Positions 39,407-42,980 of a stretch of DNA of 42,980 bases are shown in pieces. The notes under the pieces were generated by a model. That model had not been told where the DNA came from and did no database searches. It saw only the letters and a list, made by a program, of their open reading frames with translations. The translations under genes and the position numbers were made by a program. Every line of letters begins with the position of its first letter. Within the stretch, counting starts at the first letter, position 1. Source of the DNA: a virus; IMG/VR virus record IMGVR_UViG_3300047409_000355, positions 1-42,980 of that record; one strand, written 5' to 3'.

Positions 39407-39572
39407 GTGTCGGAACTGTGCAGCACTCAAGGCTGCCCTCGCCGAGGCGCTAGAGGCCATCGGCGAATACTGCGCGGCTGATGTCGAGGTGGAGCCGTGG
39501 CTGCAAGCCGTTGTCGCCAGAGGTCGCGCCGCTCTTGATGCCGCCCCTCACTCGGAGGGCAACGATGGCTAA
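39399..39572 (+). CDS. Hypothetical helical protein, 57 aa
   Basis: The ATG at 39399 follows GGAGG and overlaps the previous gene; the stop overlaps the next start region. The product begins MAECRNCAALKAALAEALEA, a CxxC followed by an Ala/Leu helix, and has one more helix. Dense overlap on both sides supports it as real despite its short length. Confidence 0.6.
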   Translation: MAECRNCAALKAALAEALEAIGEYCAADVEVEPWLQAVVARGRAALDAAPHSEGNDG

Positions 39573-39819
39573 GCACTGGACGCACCCGCTCGCCCCCTGG
39601 CCAGCCGACGTCGAGACCTGGGCTCGGTTTCTGGCTGAGGTCGACGAGCGTATCCGCCGTATGCGGATCGAGTGCGGCCACGGTTCAGGAGGCTGGAGGA
39701 CGTTTGAGCCGCCGCTGAAGACGACACAGCCAAGGCTGCTGCCAGTCGGGCGTGTGGCGCCGTGGACGGACATCGCCAGAGACGCGCACGGCCGATTCCG
39801 ACGGAGGACAGCGTCGTGA
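39565..39819 (+). CDS. Hypothetical protein, 84 aa
   Basis: The ATG at 39565 is chosen over an earlier frame extension that would lie in the preceding gene. The product has a Trp/Pro-rich start, a charged helix and a basic C-terminus. Nothing identifies it. Confidence 0.6.
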   Translation: MAKHWTHPLAPWPADVETWARFLAEVDERIRRMRIECGHGSGGWRTFEPPLKTTQPRLLPVGRVAPWTDIARDAHGRFRRRTAS

Positions 39820-40577
39820 GCGTTTCTCCGATGGCGTCCGTGGCTGAGATCGCCGATGCCTGGAAGCGGCCGGGCTGCTCGGAGTTCTGCTGGAAAAAGC
39901 CCGCGCTGGTCTCTGGCGAGCACGACAAGCGCTTGATCGAGGTTCACGATGTCGATGCTCACGAGGCGTATGCCAGAGCGCTAAGCGTGACGCCGGTGAT
40001 CGAGACCGGGCCGCTGGTGATCGACCGTCGGATGTGTACGGCGACCGTCTGTGGGCAGCGCATCCATCTGATGGCGCGGGAGTACGGACTGCTGCTGGCT
40101 CTCGCCGAGAGCCTCGGGTCAATGTGTTCTCGGGAGCACCTGCTGGCGCGCGCGTGGGGGTCAGGGTACGAGCACGATTACCACGTCCTGCGTGTGACCG
40201 TCGCCAGGCTGCGCGGCAAGCTCGGATCTGCTCGGAATCTGATCGAGACGAACATGATGCACGGGTACGTCTTGCACGCGGTCACGGCGGGTGCCGACGC
40301 GCCGACCGGGCCGCTCCTGTCTCCTGGTCTGACGGTCTACGTCCCGCGCCCAGGACTCGGACCGCGTCAGGACGAGCTGCTGCGCATCCTCCAGGCGGTA
40401 CCTGACCACCGTCTGTCAGTGGCATCTGCCGCTGCCCAGGTGTTTGGGTTCAACTCCGCTGACACCCGGCATCGAGTGCGTGATTCAGCGTCGGGGATCA
40501 AACGCCCCGTCGTGGTCAAAGAGCGGGTCGGACCGTTGCCGGGTGGTGGCGAGATCTGGATCGAGGAGGGGTCATGA
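39816..40577 (+). CDS. OmpR/PhoB-type winged-helix protein without receiver
   Basis: A GTG at 39816 with GGAGG upstream overlaps the previous stop. Residues about 65-154 are a clear Trans_reg_C winged helix: GPLVIDRRMCTATVCGQRIH, MAREYGLLLALAE, CSREHLLARAWG, VLRVTVARLRGKLG and MHGYVLHA. The N-terminal 64 residues are too short for a response-regulator receiver and lack the phospho-Asp motif. The C-terminal 95 residues have helices that may form a second DNA-binding domain. It probably regulates phage or host genes without phosphorylation. It may have been acquired from a host two-component gene. Confidence 0.82.
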   Translation: MSVSPMASVAEIADAWKRPGCSEFCWKKPALVSGEHDKRLIEVHDVDAHEAYARALSVTPVIETGPLVIDRRMCTATVCGQRIHLMAREYGLLLALAESLGSMCSREHLLARAWGSGYEHDYHVLRVTVARLRGKLGSARNLIETNMMHGYVLHAVTAGADAPTGPLLSPGLTVYVPRPGLGPRQDELLRILQAVPDHRLSVASAAAQVFGFNSADTRHRVRDSASGIKRPVVVKERVGPLPGGGEIWIEEGS

Positions 40578-40807
40578 GCAGTACGCCGATTCCGATTCGC
40601 CCGCCATGCAGGGGCCACGATGCCTGGACCGAGGAGGACTGGAACACCCTGGCGACGGCCTATGCCAGCCTGGAGCGGTTGTATGTGCTGCTGGCCGAGG
40701 AACACCGGCGGGCGACGACCAGGCGCATGTGGTGGGACTTCTGGAGCTTCGCCCTCGGCGCCCTGGCGATGGCGATCGTGATCGCGCTCCTGGCGAGCAC
40801 CAGATGA
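40574..40807 (+). CDS. Tail-anchored membrane protein, 77 aa
   Basis: The ATG follows GAGGAGG and overlaps the preceding stop. After a soluble, charged first half there is one hydrophobic segment (WSFALGALAMAIVIALLAST) ending three residues from the C-terminus. The topology is cytoplasmic domain plus C-terminal anchor. Function unknown. Confidence 0.65.
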   Translation: MSSTPIPIRPPCRGHDAWTEEDWNTLATAYASLERLYVLLAEEHRRATTRRMWWDFWSFALGALAMAIVIALLASTR

Positions 40808-40844
40808 CGAACGTGTGTGTATTTCTGCCGGGAGGGCAACCGTC

Positions 40845-41612
40845 ATGAGCGCTGAATTGAGCGTCGTTCCATCGAGTAGCCAGGAGGTCGACCTGACCGC
40901 TATCGAGCGCGTCATCGTCTCGGGCGATCTGAGCAAGCTCAGTCCAGACGAACGGTGGGACTACTATCGAGGCGTCTGCCGCAGCGTCGGGCTGAATCCA
41001 TTTACCCAACCGTTCCTGTACATCACGCTGAGCGGGAAACTGACGCTCTACGCCACCAAGGGCGCGACCGATCAGCTCCGCCGCCGCTACCACGTCTCGA
41101 TCTCGAAGCCCGACGTGACGCTTGAAGACGGGCTGTGCATGGTCAGCGTCATGGCGACCGACCCGACTGGACGCACCGATGCCGAGCTGGGCATCGTGCC
41201 GATCGAGGGCCTCACGGGCGATACCAAAGCCAACGCCATTCTCAAGGCGATCACGAAGGCGAAGCGCCGCGTGACGCTGTCGATGTGCGGGCTCGGGATG
41301 CTTGACGAGTCCGAAGTCGAGACCATTCGCGGGGCCGAGTATTCGACGCTCGAGCAGATGCACGGCGAGGCGCAGCCGACCGAGGCCGAAGAAGAACGCG
41401 CCCGCGCGATGGTCGGCGATGAGGCAGAGCCATCGCAGCGTGAGAAGGACGAGGCCACATTCAAGGATCTCGCTAAGCAGTGCGTCTTGCAGGGGCACCC
41501 CAAGAAAGAGAGGATCGCGGCCGTTGATCCGTCGACGCTGACGGATGGCGTCCTGTCGAAGTCCATCAAGGATCTTGAAGCATGGCTTGCGGCTGACCCG
41601 GAAGCCTTCTGA
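40845..41612 (+). CDS. Probable single-strand annealing recombinase (RecT-like)
   Basis: The ATG at 40845 with GGAGG nine bases upstream is preferred over 40815. The core (residues about 35-165) has VGLNPFTQPFLYITLSGKLT, then YATKGATDQLRRR, and the closing stretch AITKAKRRVTLSMCGLGML. The NPFTQPFLYI-type opening and the basic helix near the end recall RecT/Bet-type annealing proteins of phages. The C-terminal third is acidic and charged. It would pair complementary strands during replication or repair, acting with the ATPase and VRR-NUC genes. No partner exonuclease gene was found. The family call is by resemblance. Confidence 0.65.
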   Translation: MSAELSVVPSSSQEVDLTAIERVIVSGDLSKLSPDERWDYYRGVCRSVGLNPFTQPFLYITLSGKLTLYATKGATDQLRRRYHVSISKPDVTLEDGLCMVSVMATDPTGRTDAELGIVPIEGLTGDTKANAILKAITKAKRRVTLSMCGLGMLDESEVETIRGAEYSTLEQMHGEAQPTEAEEERARAMVGDEAEPSQREKDEATFKDLAKQCVLQGHPKKERIAAVDPSTLTDGVLSKSIKDLEAWLAADPEAF

Positions 41613-41614
41613 GC

Positions 41615-41965
41615 ATGACTGCCGTCACCTGGCCCGCGTCCATCTACGAGCTGGACGCGGGCATCGGCCTGGCTGTGTGCGTGAGCCACCGTGGAGAGCA
41701 CATCTTCCACGGTGGCGGCTGTGTGGCGTTTGCTGCGCAGAGGCAGCCGAAGAGTCTGCGTGTCCGCATCGCTGGCCAGGACCGGCCGGCGCCGCCACCG
41801 GAGCCGCTGGTGGATGAATCCCGGCTGGCGGCTGGGATAGCTATGGCGCTCGATCAGTTGATGCTGTGCCGGCGTGAGGCTCGGTCGTCATCTGCCCCTC
41901 AGCCCCCATCGGAGCCAACGGTGCCCCCGAACGGGTCGGGCATTCTGGATCGGTACCGTGAGTGA
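41615..41965 (+). CDS. Hypothetical protein, 116 aa
   Basis: The gene starts two bases after the recombinase stop. The first half is beta-like with several Cys and His (CVSHRGEHIFHGGGC), and the second half is Pro/Ser-rich. It overlaps the ATPase start (GTGA). No family was recognised. Confidence 0.6.
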   Translation: MTAVTWPASIYELDAGIGLAVCVSHRGEHIFHGGGCVAFAAQRQPKSLRVRIAGQDRPAPPPEPLVDESRLAAGIAMALDQLMLCRREARSSSAPQPPSEPTVPPNGSGILDRYRE

Positions 41966-42980
41966 ATGACTACCATCGTCAGGGCAACGTCCTGCTCAGA
42001 ACCGTGCTGGTCAGCGAGAAGATGGGGCTGGTCTTCCGGGCACTCGACGTTCAGAAGCAGCGAACCGGCGTGCATGCCCGCGTCGAGATCGCGGTGAACG
42101 GCGTGGTGCTGGCCTGGGGCGTCATCAACACCGACAAGGACGAGGACCGGGTGCGGATCGGCAACTCGGCCAGCCGTCAGCTCAACGGCAACGGCCGCGG
42201 CGAGGTCTATCCTGGCAGTTACCTCAAGAAAGATCTCGACGACTTCTGCCGTGGACTCTGGGAAGCTGAACTCGGGCGGTTCGACATTGGGCCGAAGGGT
42301 GGCCTGCCTGCCGCTCCACCCGATGCGATGCTCAAGCCATTCATCATGCGCGGCGGCGGCACGATCTGCTTCGCGCCGCCAGGTCGAGGAAAGTCGTGGA
42401 CAACCTACCTCTGGGCCGTCTCGCTTGACGCTGGCGTCAGCCGGCTCTGGCCGGTGCATCAGTCCAGAGTTTTGCTCGTCAATCTTGAACGCTCCGAGCA
42501 ATCCGTCCTCCAGCGCATCGGCGCGGTCAACCAGGCGCTTGGACTCCCACGCCATCGAACCCTGGACATCCTCACCGCTAGAGGGCGTTCACTCGACGAC
42601 GTCTTGCCATCGGTGGAGCGCTACGTCCAGACCGAACGGATCGACCTTGTGTTACTGGACTCGCTCTCAAGAGCCGGCATGGGCGACCTGAACGACAACC
42701 AGCCGGCAACGCGGATCACCGACAGGCTGAACGCGGTCTGCCCGACCTGGGTTGCCATCGGGCATACGCCCAGGGCCAACGACGAGCACGTCTTCGGCTC
42801 GATGCACTTCGAGGCTGCCGCGGATGTACTGGTCAAGCTGAGCTCTCAGCAGGATCAGCATGGCGGAACGCTCGGCATCGGGCTGGAGATCACCAAGGGG
42901 AACGATCTGCCGCGGTCCTGGTTCAAGCTCCAGACACTCGCGCTGGAGATGGACGAGGAGCAGGGGTTGGTTGGCGTGCG
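41962..42980 (+). CDS. RecA-like replication/recombination ATPase, 5' part
   Basis: The GTG at 41962 overlaps the preceding stop; the gene continues past the window end and closes at base 365 on the circle. The first 110 residues are an extra beta-rich domain. The ATPase core has Walker A PPGRGKS at 139-145 (K144) and Walker B LVLLDS with D233, followed by SRAG and a WVAIGHT sensor-like strand. This fits the AAA_25/RepA and Sak4-like RecA families of phages, which load onto or anneal single-stranded DNA. Together with the winged helix at the C-terminus it is the strongest candidate for the replication initiator or helicase loader here. Confidence 0.85.
   Translation, partial: MNDYHRQGNVLLRTVLVSEKMGLVFRALDVQKQRTGVHARVEIAVNGVVLAWGVINTDKDEDRVRIGNSASRQLNGNGRGEVYPGSYLKKDLDDFCRGLWEAELGRFDIGPKGGLPAAPPDAMLKPFIMRGGGTICFAPPGRGKSWTTYLWAVSLDAGVSRLWPVHQSRVLLVNLERSEQSVLQRIGAVNQALGLPRHRTLDILTARGRSLDDVLPSVERYVQTERIDLVLLDSLSRAGMGDLNDNQPATRITDRLNAVCPTWVAIGHTPRANDEHVFGSMHFEAAADVLVKLSSQQDQHGGTLGIGLEITKGNDLPRSWFKLQTLALEMDEEQGLVGV

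Overview
The window is a complete, circularly permuted genome of a temperate tailed phage (Caudoviricetes), read once around plus an assembly overlap. Bases 1-127 are repeated exactly at 42854-42980, so the unique circle is 42,853 bp. One ATPase gene runs across the join in frame. The DNA is visibly G+C-rich, genes are packed with ATGA, GTGA and TGATG overlaps, and GTG or TTG starts are common. The host is probably a high-G+C bacterium, but nothing here names it. The virion genes (terminase pair, long portal, HK97-type capsid, two connector-like proteins, a beta-helix tailspike, a giant protein with murein hydrolase domains, and no recognisable tape measure or tail tube) suggest a short-tailed, podovirus-like particle. 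A full tyrosine integrase and an HTH repressor show it is temperate.

Layout. (1) 35571-37405 is the integration and immunity switch: integrase and repressor on the minus strand, and an operator-rich intergenic region facing a ribbon-helix-helix gene on the plus strand. (2) 37405-42980, continuing at 1-365, is the early plus-strand operon. It holds DNA-binding proteins, an excisionase-like protein, an OmpR-type winged-helix protein without a receiver, a likely single-strand annealing protein, and a RecA-like ATPase with a C-terminal winged helix. (3) 366-607 is a hairpin- and repeat-rich gap just after the ATPase and is the best origin candidate. (4) 608-3502 holds small genes including a VRR-NUC nuclease and a 3D-domain protein. 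(5) 3553-4109 looks like a transposase-less IS200/IS605-type element next to the 3' stump of an HNH endonuclease gene. (6) 4110-31161 is the packaging, virion and lysis operon. It contains an unexpected TPR plus GT41 (OGT/SPINDLY-like) glycosyltransferase between virion genes. (7) 31165-34543 is a minus-strand block of a dozen small genes: a secreted repeat protein, zinc-ribbon proteins, a SWIM zinc-finger protein and an HNH endonuclease. The eleven genes from 34543 down are read from a near-consensus sigma-70 promoter. That promoter faces a PadR-type regulator gene (34657), apparently leaderless, across a 14-bp palindrome.

How it fits together. The repressor and the ribbon-helix-helix protein probably compete at GTACA-type operators to set lysogeny or lysis. 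The early operon supplies recombination and replication functions acting at or near the gap after the ATPase. Late genes package DNA, build the particle and lyse the cell through a holin candidate and a two-domain endolysin. The minus-strand block, with its own PadR-controlled promoter, looks like cargo that could be expressed in the lysogen. The most unusual items are the GT41 enzyme, the PadR-controlled cargo block and the IS605-like remnant. No DNA polymerase, tRNA gene or CRISPR array was seen.
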